NCBI GenBank assembly: GCA_963798795.1 | Contig: CAWCUZ010000001.1 | Span: forward strand, 1,984,001-2,048,000 | Direction of reading: 5' to 3' | DNA length: 64,000 nt | Source of the DNA: CAWCUZ01 sp963798795 | GTDB taxonomy: Bacteria > Acidobacteriota > Vicinamibacteria > Vicinamibacterales > SCN-69-37 | Part shown: positions 43,659 through 51,680 of the stretch, piece after piece | Position numbering within the stretch: position 1 is the first letter of the stretch | Layout: every line of letters starts with the position of its first letter | Translations under genes and position numbers: made by a program | Notes under the pieces: generated by a model | Seen by the model: only the letters and a program-made list of their open reading frames with translations | The model's database searches: none | What the model was told of the DNA's origin: nothing

Positions 43659-46299
43659 CCGCGGCTGGGCGCATCGGATGGGCCGGCTCCTCCCGGCCCG
43701 CGTCAGGCGCGACGTCTTCGAGCCGGCGCTCAACGACCTCGCGATCGCGCGGCTGACCGGCTCGTCCGCCCGCCGCGGGTGGGCCGCCGGCCCCCTGCCG
43801 CGCGTCGCCTACGCCGTCGGCGTTCTGCTGCTGGTCCTCGACTGCTGGCGGCTCGCCGCGTCTTCCCTTCTCTTTCGCGGCCGTCCCGATGGGCCAGCGG
43901 CCCACGCCGCCCCCTCCCCAAAGGACGCACGCGCCATGTGGCTCTACCACGCGGGTCAGGCCCTCCGCAGTCTGGTCAAGGTGCCGGCCTTCACGGCGGC
44001 GACCGTCGTCACGCTCGCGCTTGGTGTCGGCGCCGTCGCGACGGTCGCCAGCATCGCGGACGCCGTCCTGATTCGGCCTCTGCCCTACGCCCGTCCCGAT
44101 CGCCTGGTGTCGATCTGGCCGGATCACTTTCTGGCGAACCGCGAACTCGATCGCCTGCGTCAGGCCACGCGCAGCTACACCGACGTGGCGTCGTTCAGCC
44201 CAGGCTGGCTGATGACGCTCGGCGGCATCGCCAGGCCGCGCCAGGTCGACGCAGGACGCCTCTCCGGAAATCTGCTTTCCATGCTTGGCGTCGCGCCGGC
44301 GCTTGGCCGCACGTTCGGCCTGGATGCCGAAACGCCTGGCCACGACCACGTCGTCGTCCTGAGCGACGCGCTCTGGCGAAAAGAGTTCGGCGCCGACCCG
44401 TCGATCACCAGTCGTTCGATTCAACTGGGCGGCGAGGCCTACGCCGTCGTCGGCGTCATGCCACCCGGCTTCCGGGTCGCGGGCGCGACGTCCGATCTCT
44501 GGGTGCCGATGACGATGGACCCGCAGGAGATGGCGTGGGCGGGCGCCACGACGCTCGCGTACGGCCGGCTGCGGCCGGAGGCCACGGCCGACAGCGCGAC
44601 CGTCGAGCTCACTGCCGTCGCGGCTCGAATGCAGTCCGATTTCGATCACCCCGACTCGTGGGGCGCGGGCGCAACCGTTGCGCCACTCAAAGACCGCGTT
44701 ACCGGCGACGTCCGCCCGACGCTCGTCGTCCTGCTGATTGCGGTGGGATGTCTGTTGTCTCTCGCCGTCACCAACGTCGCCAGTCTGCTCCTCGTGCGGT
44801 CGATCGCGCGGCGTGACGAGTTCGGCGTCCGCCTGTCGCTCGGCGCGACGCCCCGCCAGCTCGTCGTCCTGCTCCTGTCGGAGGCAGCCTGGCTCAGTGT
44901 GCTCGGCTGCGGCGCCGGTATCGGCCTCGCGTGCGCGGGCGTCGGATTGCTCCGGCGTCTCGCGCCGCCCGACGTGCCGCGGCTCGACGAGGTCGCGGTC
45001 AACGGGCCCGTGCTCGGGCTGGTGGCGGCGCTCCTGGCCGTGATTGCACTGGCGTGCGTGGCGGCGCCGGCGGTTCAGGGCCTCCGCGGCGCGTGGCCCG
45101 TTCGATCCGGCCGCACGACGACACCTGCGAACCGGACCCGCGGGGTATTCGTCGCCACCGAAGTGGCGCTCGCGGTGACGCTGATCTTCGGCGCCTCGCT
45201 CATGGCGCGTACGCTCGTCTCGCTGCACGACGTCGACCGCGGTCTTCGATCGGACCACCTGCTCACGTTGCATGTACTGGCGTCCGGGACCGACGCCGAA
45301 CTGCGCGCGTACTGGACTCAGGTGCTGGACGAGGTCGAGGCCGTGCCGGGCGTCTCGAGCGCGGCCACGCTGCTCCACGTTCCCCTGGGCGGACGGTCGT
45401 GGACGGCGGACATCCTTGTCGACGGCCGGCCGCCGGCCCCCGGCGCGACGCCGCCGCGCGCCACGTGGGAATCCGTGTCGTCCGGCTACTTCGCGACGGC
45501 CGGCGTGCCCCTGCGGCGCGGCCGGTCGTTCTCCGATGCCGACGGCCCCTCGGCGCCGCGGGTCATCGCTGTCAACCAGGCGCTCGTCGATCGGATCTTC
45601 CCGGACGAGGATCCGATCGGCAAGCGCGTCCAGGCCGGCAACGCCACGCAGGGTAAGCTGGCCACCATCGTGGGCGTCGTGGGCAACGTGCGGCATCGCA
45701 GTCTCGAGCAGCCGGCCGGCCCCGAGGTCTATGTGCCGTTCTCGCAGCGAACGGTCTATGCGACGTTCCTGCTCGTTCGCACCGCCGGCGATCCACTCGC
45801 CGTGGCGCCGGTCGTCGAGGACCGCGTCCGCGCGGTCGACGCGACGGTGCCCGTCGACGACGTGCGCGCGATGGATGATCTGTATGCCGCGTCGATGCAG
45901 CAGCCCCGGATGCTGCTGATCGTCTTCGCGCTTTTCGCCGGGATGGGCCTGCTGCTCGGCGCGGTCGGCATCTACGCGCTCGTTGCGTACGGCGCGCGCC
46001 AGCGCCGGCGTGAAATCGGCATCCGCGTCGCCCTCGGCGCCGGCCGCGCGTCCGTCCAGCGGTTGATGATCGTTCAGGGCGTCCGCTATACGGTCGCCGG
46101 CCTCGCGGTCGGCCTCCCCGCCGCCCTCCTTCTCGCGCGTTTCATGCGCAGCCTCGTCTTCGGCGTGGCGACATCGGATCCGCTCTCGCTCGCCATCGTC
46201 TCCCTCACCGTGCTCCCGGTTGTCGTTCTTGCCGGCTGGCTCCCCGCGCGCCGCGCGGCTGCTGCCAATCCGGCGACAGTGCTGAGGTCTGACGCCTAG
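43651..46299 (+). CDS. ADOP-type FtsX/MacB-like permease
   Basis: 882 residues. The N-terminal ~85 residues are the extra domain of acidobacterial duplicated orphan permeases. Then come two MacB-PCD/FtsX modules: the first with TVVTLALGVGAVATVASIADAVLIRPLPY and FGVRLSLGATPRQLVVLLLSEA, the second ending REIGIRVALGAGRASVQRLM and WLPARRAAAANPATVLRSDA. Orphan because no ATPase is encoded beside it. Coupled to the PadR regulator. Confidence 0.92.
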   Translation: MPDRGWAHRMGRLLPARVRRDVFEPALNDLAIARLTGSSARRGWAAGPLPRVAYAVGVLLLVLDCWRLAASSLLFRGRPDGPAAHAAPSPKDARAMWLYHAGQALRSLVKVPAFTAATVVTLALGVGAVATVASIADAVLIRPLPYARPDRLVSIWPDHFLANRELDRLRQATRSYTDVASFSPGWLMTLGGIARPRQVDAGRLSGNLLSMLGVAPALGRTFGLDAETPGHDHVVVLSDALWRKEFGADPSITSRSIQLGGEAYAVVGVMPPGFRVAGATSDLWVPMTMDPQEMAWAGATTLAYGRLRPEATADSATVELTAVAARMQSDFDHPDSWGAGATVAPLKDRVTGDVRPTLVVLLIAVGCLLSLAVTNVASLLLVRSIARRDEFGVRLSLGATPRQLVVLLLSEAAWLSVLGCGAGIGLACAGVGLLRRLAPPDVPRLDEVAVNGPVLGLVAALLAVIALACVAAPAVQGLRGAWPVRSGRTTTPANRTRGVFVATEVALAVTLIFGASLMARTLVSLHDVDRGLRSDHLLTLHVLASGTDAELRAYWTQVLDEVEAVPGVSSAATLLHVPLGGRSWTADILVDGRPPAPGATPPRATWESVSSGYFATAGVPLRRGRSFSDADGPSAPRVIAVNQALVDRIFPDEDPIGKRVQAGNATQGKLATIVGVVGNVRHRSLEQPAGPEVYVPFSQRTVYATFLLVRTAGDPLAVAPVVEDRVRAVDATVPVDDVRAMDDLYAASMQQPRMLLIVFALFAGMGLLLGAVGIYALVAYGARQRRREIGIRVALGAGRASVQRLMIVQGVRYTVAGLAVGLPAALLLARFMRSLVFGVATSDPLSLAIVSLTVLPVVVLAGWLPARRAAAANPATVLRSDA

Positions 46300-46307
46300 G
46301 CTCGGGG

Positions 46308-46481
46308 CTGGTCCTCTCGCCTCGCGTCTACAACGCGAAGTCGGTCGAGGGCGTCGTCCTCGCCGACCACGTGAGGAACCTCGACTGGCGCACGCGGCGC
46401 GCTCTGTTCGCGGCCAACGCACCCGCCGCCGTGCTCGACGACGTCCGCGAACGACTGCGCGTCGTGCTCGGGCTCACGTAG
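46308..46481 (+). pseudogene. mazF/pemK toxin remnant with internal deletion
   Basis: 58 codons without a start: LVLSPRVYNAK joined directly to SVEGVVLADHVRNLDWRTRR, then an ALFAANAPAAVLDDVRERL tail. In MazF these two segments are separated by about 30 residues (the KGYPFEV region), which are missing here, as is the N-terminus. A dead toxin at the edge of the accessory island; no mazE is seen. Confidence 0.65.
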
Positions 46482-46575
46482 CGCCCGTGGCTGATACCTG
46501 GGCCTGACGCGCGATCGAGAGCCGCCCGCGTCGAAATCGAAGCGCCGCAAGCGGCGGTAGGACCGGCCGGCCCCT

Positions 46576-46998
46576 TCACACAACAGCGTTCACCACCTGC
46601 ACGCGCCGCGATCGACGCGCGTAGCCGGCGATCTGCCGGTCGCCGGTGACCAGCGGCACGTCCAGATCGCGCGCCGTGGCCACGAGCAGCCGGTCGAGCG
46701 GGTCGGCCAGCGCCGACGCCGGAATGGCGCCTGCGTCAATGGCGATGTCCGGCGTGATGTCGACGACGCGCAGCCCGCCGTGCTCGATCGATTCGCGGAG
46801 CCAGCGCTCCACCGGCCGGGTCAGCAGCAATCGGCCGGCCGTGTGCAGCGCGGTGATCTCGAACATCGACGCGCTCGAGACGTACAGGCCGCCGGCCGCG
46901 GCCGTGCGCGACAGCAGACGGCGAGCCTTCGCGCCCAGCGCCGGCGCGTCACCTGCCGCCCAGATCCACGCGTGCGTGTCGAGCAGCAGGGCCCTCAT
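46576..46998 (-). CDS. VapC-type PIN-domain toxin, copy 1
   Basis: 140-residue PIN RNase. Acidic residues Asp7 (LLLDTHAWIW), Glu47 (MFEIT), Asp99/Asp102 (DPLDRLLVATA) and the C-terminal GDRQI aspartate form the metal site. ATG at 46998 overlaps the antitoxin stop (ATGA). It is nearly identical, with the same length, to the toxin at 52883, so the pair has been duplicated in this window. Confidence 0.9.
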   Translation of the reverse strand: MRALLLDTHAWIWAAGDAPALGAKARRLLSRTAAAGGLYVSSASMFEITALHTAGRLLLTRPVERWLRESIEHGGLRVVDITPDIAIDAGAIPASALADPLDRLLVATARDLDVPLVTGDRQIAGYARRSRRVQVVNAVV

Positions 46999-47297
46999 GC
47001 ACCGGCCGCGTCGGCGTCGTTCACGTTCCAGGCGCCCGGAACGGGTGCAAACGGCCGGTCGTACTGCAGGACCGTCCCCCGCATCGATCCAATGAAGGAC
47101 GCGGCGCCAGTCCGCTCCACCGGGACGAGCCGCGCGACCGGCCGGCCGTGACGCGTGACGACGTACTCCGCCCGCGCTTCCTTGACGTGGCTGACCAGCT
47201 CGAGGCACCGCGCCTTGAATGCCGCCGACCCGAGCCGCGCGGCCTTCGTCTTCGGCTGTGTCCGTGGCTTCGCTCCAGGTCTCCCAGACATGGCCAT
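46995..47297 (-). CDS. Phd/YefM-type antitoxin, copy 1
   Basis: 100 residues. The DNA-binding/dimer core is LGSAAFKARCLELVSHVKEA with ARAEYVVTRHGRPVARLVPVE; the C-terminal tail would wrap the toxin. Upstream are direct repeats TTATGGACA/TTATGGCCA, the second spanning the start codon, a likely autoregulatory site; they are kept in the second copy at 53616. A second in-frame ATG is 6 bases downstream. Confidence 0.88.
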   Translation of the reverse strand: MAMSGRPGAKPRTQPKTKAARLGSAAFKARCLELVSHVKEARAEYVVTRHGRPVARLVPVERTGAASFIGSMRGTVLQYDRPFAPVPGAWNVNDADAAGA

Positions 47298-47467
47298 AAT
47301 TTTATGTCCATAACTCGACCAACGGCAAGGCCAAATGCTTCAGTCGAGCTGGCATCGCGACCGCCGTTCGGTATCGGCGGCGCCGTTTCTGCCCGGCTCT
47401 CGCCAGGGTCGTCGGTTCGCGGCCGACTGGAGCGACCCGAATCGCGATCGTACGAAGCCGGGGCGGT

Positions 47468-47863
47468 TCAGCCGCCCGCGTGCACGATCGGGACGTCGTA
47501 TCGTCCGAGTTGCCGGTCCGCCGTCAGAAACGACAGACCCTCGCAGAGCGCCTGGGCGATCAGCAGGCGGTCGAACGGATCGCGATGGTGCAGCGGCAGA
47601 CCGGCGACGCGGAGCGCATGGGCGTGGTTGACGGCCAGCGGGAGCACGCCGGTTTCGCGCATCCGGCTCGGAACGTACTCCTCCGGCGGCGACGGCAGGT
47701 CCAGCTTGCCGAGTCCGTGCTTGACCACGATCTCCCACGCGGAGATTGACGACAGCCACAGCTCGTGCTGCCGCGAGCTCACCAGGCGGCGGGCGCGTCG
47801 CGACAGCCTCTCCGGCGCGCTGACCATCCACAGCCAGGCCTGCGTATCGAGCAGCAGCTTCAC
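47468..47863 (-). CDS. VapC-type PIN-domain toxin, unrelated second pair
   Basis: 131 residues; PIN signature LLLDTQAWLWMV with Asp6, Glu44 in SAWEIVVKHGLGKL, HRDPFDRLLIAQA and TADRQL. Only family-level similarity to the 46.6-kb toxin. Its ATG overlaps the antitoxin stop (ATGA). Confidence 0.9.
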   Translation of the reverse strand: MKLLLDTQAWLWMVSAPERLSRRARRLVSSRQHELWLSSISAWEIVVKHGLGKLDLPSPPEEYVPSRMRETGVLPLAVNHAHALRVAGLPLHHRDPFDRLLIAQALCEGLSFLTADRQLGRYDVPIVHAGG

Positions 47864-48084
47864 CGTTCGAACTCGCTCTGCAGGTCGTCCGGTAGCGGCG
47901 CGTCGAAGTCGGGCGCGATCCGCACGCGGCCCTTGTCTCCGCCGAGCTTGCGCGCTCCCATGCGCGCCGGCACGAGCCGGGCCACCGGCTCACCGGCCCG
48001 GCAGATCACCACCTCCTCGCCCCGGTCGACTCGCTCGAGCAGCTTCGAAAGGTGCGTCTTGGCCTCGTGCACGTTCACTGTCAT
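47860..48084 (-). CDS. Phd/YefM-type antitoxin, second pair
   Basis: 74 residues: MTVNVHEAKTHLSKLLERVD, GEEVVICRAGEPVARLVPAR and a toxin-binding tail. Coupled to the PIN toxin downstream. Its promoter side abuts the HNH fragment at 48121. Confidence 0.88.
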   Translation of the reverse strand: MTVNVHEAKTHLSKLLERVDRGEEVVICRAGEPVARLVPARMGARKLGGDKGRVRIAPDFDAPLPDDLQSEFER

Positions 48085-48120
48085 TCCCCTACGTTAGCTA
48101 GATGAGTTGACTAAGGCAAG

Positions 48121-48369
48121 GGTCAGGTGCTCGCGCAGGGCTTTCTGTTCGAGGGCCAGCGTGTGCCGTTGCTCGGACCGCAGGGCATTTTCAAGCCCAG
48201 GGTCTGCCGTCTGCCGCTCAGCATCACTACGGTTCCGGCACGCGAGGATCAGGAAAGGCCGTACGACGATGCGCTTGGGGAGGACGAACGGCTGCGCTAC
48301 CGGTATCGCGGGCCCGCCGAACGGCCGTCACCCGACCATCCTGACAACGTTGCCCTGCGGACCGAGTGA
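48121..48369 (+). pseudogene. N-terminal fragment of the HNH nuclease at 53.7 kb
   Basis: Reads LAQGFLFEGQRVPLLGPQG, then IFKPRVCRLPLSITTVP and onwards to RPSPDHPDNV, matching residues about 30-105 of the intact protein encoded at 53727. The match begins abruptly at GTCAGGTGCTCGCG (48121) and ends near 48352; the HNH motif itself is absent. A breakpoint of the segmental duplication. Confidence 0.8.
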
Positions 48370-48413
48370 TCGGCGCCCTGCACCGTCGATCGGCGCCGCC
48401 AGCCCTGGCGAAC

Positions 48414-48624
48414 GCTTCATTCGGGCTGTCGGATCAGGAGCTCCATCGGAGTTGACGCGAGAAACCGCCCGCCTCCGTCCGCGGGGATTGCGATCTGACG
48501 CCTCCGCGCCAGTTCGCCATGGGCGAACCTGGCGCTTGCAATCCCCTGCTCCCTGCGGCGCGGTTTCGACCTGTCGCCCTCGCGCCACTCCGAGTCGCTC
48601 CTGATCCGACAGCCCGACTGAAGC
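48414..48624. repeat. MITE-like inverted-repeat element, copy A
   Basis: 211 bp bounded by 28-bp inverted repeats GCTTCATTCGGGCTGTCGGA.../...TCCGACAGCCCGACTGAAGC with one mismatch. The interior also pairs imperfectly (CGGAG, GCGAG, AAACCGC, GGGGATTGC and GCGCCAG blocks recur inverted) around the centre TTCGCCATGGGCGAA, so the whole element can fold on itself. It encodes nothing recognisable. Found between the HNH fragment and the Fic gene; relatives at 54835 and 58219. Positions 48625-48834 contain no gene that I can support. Confidence 0.8.
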
Positions 48625-48834
48625 TTGGAGGACTGGCGGCGCCGATCGGCTGCGCAAGCGCCTGTCGGCGTCTGCGTGTTGGCTCTTAACCCGGCAATCC
48701 GGCTGATAGTGTCCGACTCGTGCGCCCGAAGGCTGGCGCCGAGCAGCCGAGCATGAACGTGGCCGCCGATGAGGCGTGCAAGACAGGTGTCAAGTCGGCG
48801 CCGACTCCGAGTGAGGCTCATGGCGCTGACTCGA

Positions 48835-48895
48835 CAACGCGAGCGCCTTTCGCCATCTCCGACGGAGCTCCTGATCCGACAGCCCGGAGAAACCC
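48835..48895. repeat. partial end of the MITE-like element
   Basis: CTCCTGATCCGACAGCCCGG preceded by GCGCCTTTCGCCATCTCCGA: one terminal repeat with a different inner flank, also seen at 53650-53705 and, degraded, at 54700-54750. A short or truncated variant of the family, just before the Fic gene stop. Confidence 0.55.
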
Positions 48896-48901
48896 CGCCC
48901 G

Positions 48902-50011
48902 TCAGCCGACGAGCGAATAGCTCGTGCTGCGACCTCCGCCGGGGTCCTGCCGCAGGATGCCGTTTTCGACCAGCGCCTGGATGTCGCGCAGCGCGGTATC
49001 GTGCGAGCACTTGGTGATCTGCGCCCACTTCGTCGTCGTCAGCTTGCCCTCGAAGCCGTCGAGCAGCCGGTTCAGCATGGCCCGCTGGCGATCGTTGATG
49101 CTCGTCTGTGCAAGGCGCTCCCAGAAATGCGCCTTGCGCATCACGGCCGCCAGCGTCGTCTCGGTCGCGTCGAAGGCGCGCCCGAGGCAGCCGAGAAACC
49201 ACTCCATCCACGGCGTCACATCGAGCGAGCCCTTCTGCGTGCGCTCGAGGATCTCGTAGTAGTCATTGCGCTCTTCGCGGATCTGCGCCGACATGCTGTA
49301 GAAGCGCTGCGCGCGCTTCTCCGAGCGCGCCAGCTGCCAGTCCGCCATCGCGCGCGCGATGCGCCCGTTGCCGTCATCGAACGGATGGACCGTCACGAAC
49401 CAGAGGTGAGCAAGCGCCGCCCGCAGAACCGCATCGGTTCTGTCGTCGGCCCGGCTCGCCCATTCGAAGAAAGCGGACATCTCATGCGGCAGCCGCGCGG
49501 CTGGCGGCGCTTCGTAGTGCGCCTGCTCTTTGCCGATCGGACCGGAGACCACCTGCATCGGGCCCTTCGCGTCGTCGCGCCAGGCGCCGACGATGATCCG
49601 GTGCATCCCGCTGCGCCCGGTCGGGAACAGCGCGGCGTGCCACCCGAACAGGCGCTCCTCGGAGAGCGGCCGGTCGAAGTGCTGGGTGGCGTCGAGCATC
49701 ATCTCGACCACGCCCTCGACGTCGCGGTCGGCGGGCACTGCACCCCCGGCGTCAATCCCAAGCCGTCTGGCGATGGACGAACCCACCTGCTCCGGATCGA
49801 GCTTCTCGCCCTCGATCTCGCTGGATTTCAAGACGTCAAGGGTGAGCGTGCGCAACTCCGCCTCCCGCTGAAGCGGAAAGCCCAGCCCCTCCATGCGGCC
49901 GAGCAATCGGCCCTGCCGGTGCCGGATCTCGGCCAGCGTCGCCGCCAATGCCTCCCGATCCCACCGGAAATGAGGCCATTCGGGCCGTTGATGGATGTAG
50001 AGCCCGCTCAT
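48902..50011 (-). CDS. Fic-family protein with C-terminal winged helix
   Basis: 369 residues. N-terminal DUF4172-like segment (MSGLYIHQRPEWPHFRWDRE), an inhibitory-helix motif SxxxEG (Ser63-Gly68 in SSEIEGE), and the Fic active site HPFDDGNGR at 209-217 for AMP or other nucleotide transfer. The C-terminus (KLTTTKWAQITKCSHDTALR, then DIQALVENGILRQ) is a DNA-binding winged helix, so the protein may repress its own promoter. Three copies of a TGCGTATAT-type motif lie upstream. ATG chosen at 50011; a TTG three codons earlier is possible. Confidence 0.9.
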   Translation of the reverse strand: MSGLYIHQRPEWPHFRWDREALAATLAEIRHRQGRLLGRMEGLGFPLQREAELRTLTLDVLKSSEIEGEKLDPEQVGSSIARRLGIDAGGAVPADRDVEGVVEMMLDATQHFDRPLSEERLFGWHAALFPTGRSGMHRIIVGAWRDDAKGPMQVVSGPIGKEQAHYEAPPAARLPHEMSAFFEWASRADDRTDAVLRAALAHLWFVTVHPFDDGNGRIARAMADWQLARSEKRAQRFYSMSAQIREERNDYYEILERTQKGSLDVTPWMEWFLGCLGRAFDATETTLAAVMRKAHFWERLAQTSINDRQRAMLNRLLDGFEGKLTTTKWAQITKCSHDTALRDIQALVENGILRQDPGGGRSTSYSLVG

Positions 50012-50024
50012 TAGACGCAATATG

Positions 50025-50087
50025 TGCGTATATTATGGCTCTATTCGACGCGTCGTCAAGCGATATACGCTCAAAATGCGTATATTA
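50025..50087. promoter_or_regulatory. repeated TGCGTATATTA motif upstream of fic
   Basis: TGCGTATATTA occurs at 50025-50035 and 50077-50087, with an inverted ATATACGC at 50063-50070. These are AT-rich islands in a very GC-rich region, directly before the Fic gene, whose product has a winged helix. A likely operator/promoter for autoregulation. The rest of the 246-base gap to the DinB gene contains decayed pieces of the repeat-element family. Confidence 0.6.
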
Positions 50088-50257
50088 CCGACCGCAATCG
50101 ACGCAGTTCCCATGGCGAACTGCCGCGTCGGCGTCCGTAGCCCGCGGCGGCGCTCGATTCGCGAAGTTCGAAACCGGCGCGCAGGGAGGTTCGATTTCCG
50201 AGCCTCATCGAGGTGGAGGCGCCGATTTGACACCGCAGCCGCCTCTTGGGCTTCGAG

Positions 50258-50767
50258 TCACTCCATTCGACGATGGCTCGCCGACAGCATCATCGGGTCG
50301 TCGCCCGACGGCCCGTAGATCGACGGCACCTTCCCGCCCATCGGCCGGATGTAGGTCGAGAGCTGGCCGCGGTGGTGGATCGCGTCGAAGAAGAACATCC
50401 ACAGGAACCCGCTGATGGGCATTTCCATCCTGGTCTGCCCCTCGGCCACGAAGCGGCCCGGCTTGTTCCACGCGGCTTCGTCCATCGATTCGATCTTCTT
50501 GATCAGCCCGTCCCACACGTTGTCGAACTGCTCGATGAGGTGCTTCGGCGGTACCTCGGGCGGCGCGCCGAACGTGAACTCGCCCTTGTCGATGAGATCG
50601 ATCAGGACCTGGTTTTCCCCGACCAGCGTCCAGACGATGCGGGCGACGGGCTGCGATTTCGCATGCGGCGAGTAGTGCCACTTGTCCTGCGGGAGCGCGT
50701 TCAGCACGCGGTGGAAGGCGTTCGTTTCGTTCTTGCGGCACTGGATGTGGAACTCACGGTTCGTCAT
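50258..50767 (-). CDS. DinB-family protein
   Basis: 169 residues, four-helix DinB/YfiT-like fold. DinB-type metal-site histidines are suggested by the HHRGQLSTYIRPMG motif and an N-terminal helix with FHRVLNALPQDKWHYSPHAKS. DinB-like proteins are thiol-dependent metalloenzymes; the reaction is not predictable. A broken second copy lies at 55195-55575. Upstream is the NTase gene in the same direction (24-base gap). Confidence 0.85.
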   Translation of the reverse strand: MTNREFHIQCRKNETNAFHRVLNALPQDKWHYSPHAKSQPVARIVWTLVGENQVLIDLIDKGEFTFGAPPEVPPKHLIEQFDNVWDGLIKKIESMDEAAWNKPGRFVAEGQTRMEMPISGFLWMFFFDAIHHRGQLSTYIRPMGGKVPSIYGPSGDDPMMLSASHRRME

Positions 50768-50791
50768 GTCGGGTCTCCTGCGGAAACTGTG

Positions 50792-51358
50792 TCAGCACTC
50801 CAGATTGAGGCGCCTGCGCTCGAGCTTCTCGATCAGTTCCGGCGCCTCCTTCAGCTCGGCCAGCGGCTCGAGTTGCGAGCGCACGTACGCCCAGTCGAGC
50901 TTCCCGCCTTGTCGAATGAGGACACCGTCGATGTCCAGCCAATCCTTGTCCCGGTCGGCGAATGCCTTGAGCACGACCAGGTCCTCTGCGGAGCAGGTCC
51001 GGAGCGGGATGTCCGGCGGAAACGTGAAGAGGCTCGCCCTGGTGACGATGAGTTCCTCGAACGGCAGACCGCCCAACGCCACGTCGATTCCCACGCCAGA
51101 CTTCGCGCGGATGAGCAGGACACGATGGGCGGCAGCAAAGGCCGTCGCATCCTCGATTCTGGCGTCGAACTCCTCGAGCAACGCCGACACGAATCGAGCC
51201 TCGTCGCCGAAGCCCGTGAAGAGCGTGAGGTCGACGTCGACCGTCTCGCGGACCTCGCCCCATCGAAGAGCTGCCAGTCCTCCGATGAAGCAGTAGCGCC
51301 ACTGATGCGAGTCACAGACGGCCTGAAGATCCGCCGCCGCGCGAAAGAGAGGCGTCAC
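50792..51358 (-). CDS. nucleotidyltransferase-fold protein (AbiEii/MNT-like), putative toxin
   Basis: 188 residues. The NTase core CFIGGLAALRWGEVRETVDVDL has the Gly26-Gly27 pair and Asp41/Asp43 metal ligands; a later strand GIDVALGG supplies the third acidic residue. Coupled by ATGA to an 85-residue upstream gene, the layout of two-gene NTase toxin-antitoxin systems. Whether it is toxic or just a housekeeping NTase is not shown. Confidence 0.78.
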   Translation of the reverse strand: MTPLFRAAADLQAVCDSHQWRYCFIGGLAALRWGEVRETVDVDLTLFTGFGDEARFVSALLEEFDARIEDATAFAAAHRVLLIRAKSGVGIDVALGGLPFEELIVTRASLFTFPPDIPLRTCSAEDLVVLKAFADRDKDWLDIDGVLIRQGGKLDWAYVRSQLEPLAELKEAPELIEKLERRRLNLEC

Positions 51359-51612
51359 CGGTCGCGCAGCGTGCCGAAAAGTCGTTGCTGTTCGACCAAC
51401 CCGGATGTGGGCCGGGGCGCTCGCGGCGCTTCGCGATAGTTGGCCGGGCCCGAGAGGGCTGCGATGGCAGTGAAGGTGTCCATCTCGCGCAGCTCACGCC
51501 GCCGGATGGCTTCGAGCCGCGGCCCCGCCTCCTGCCACGTGCGAACCCAGCGGCGGCCCTGTTCGATCTCTTCGGGTGACCACGACGCCAGGGGCGACGG
51601 TCGCTGCGCCAT
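51355..51612 (-). CDS. small partner protein of the NTase, putative antitoxin
   Basis: 85 residues, mostly helical: SPEEIEQGRRWVRTWQEAGP, then RLEAIRRRELREMDTFTAIAAL. No recognised domain. Stop overlaps the NTase start. Co-location suggests an antitoxin or regulator role (inference). Confidence 0.7.
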   Translation of the reverse strand: MAQRPSPLASWSPEEIEQGRRWVRTWQEAGPRLEAIRRRELREMDTFTAIAALSGPANYREAPRAPRPTSGLVEQQRLFGTLRDR

Positions 51613-51680
51613 ATCGCAATTCTAGCCGACGCCGGGTTGCCGTTCGCGCTCGCGGCCAGCGAATCCTCGGCGGGGGCTCC

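Noticed and set aside
43633..46422. 929-codon open frame opposite the ADOP permease
   Set aside because: Composition typical of antisense of GC-rich membrane genes; no recognisable motif.
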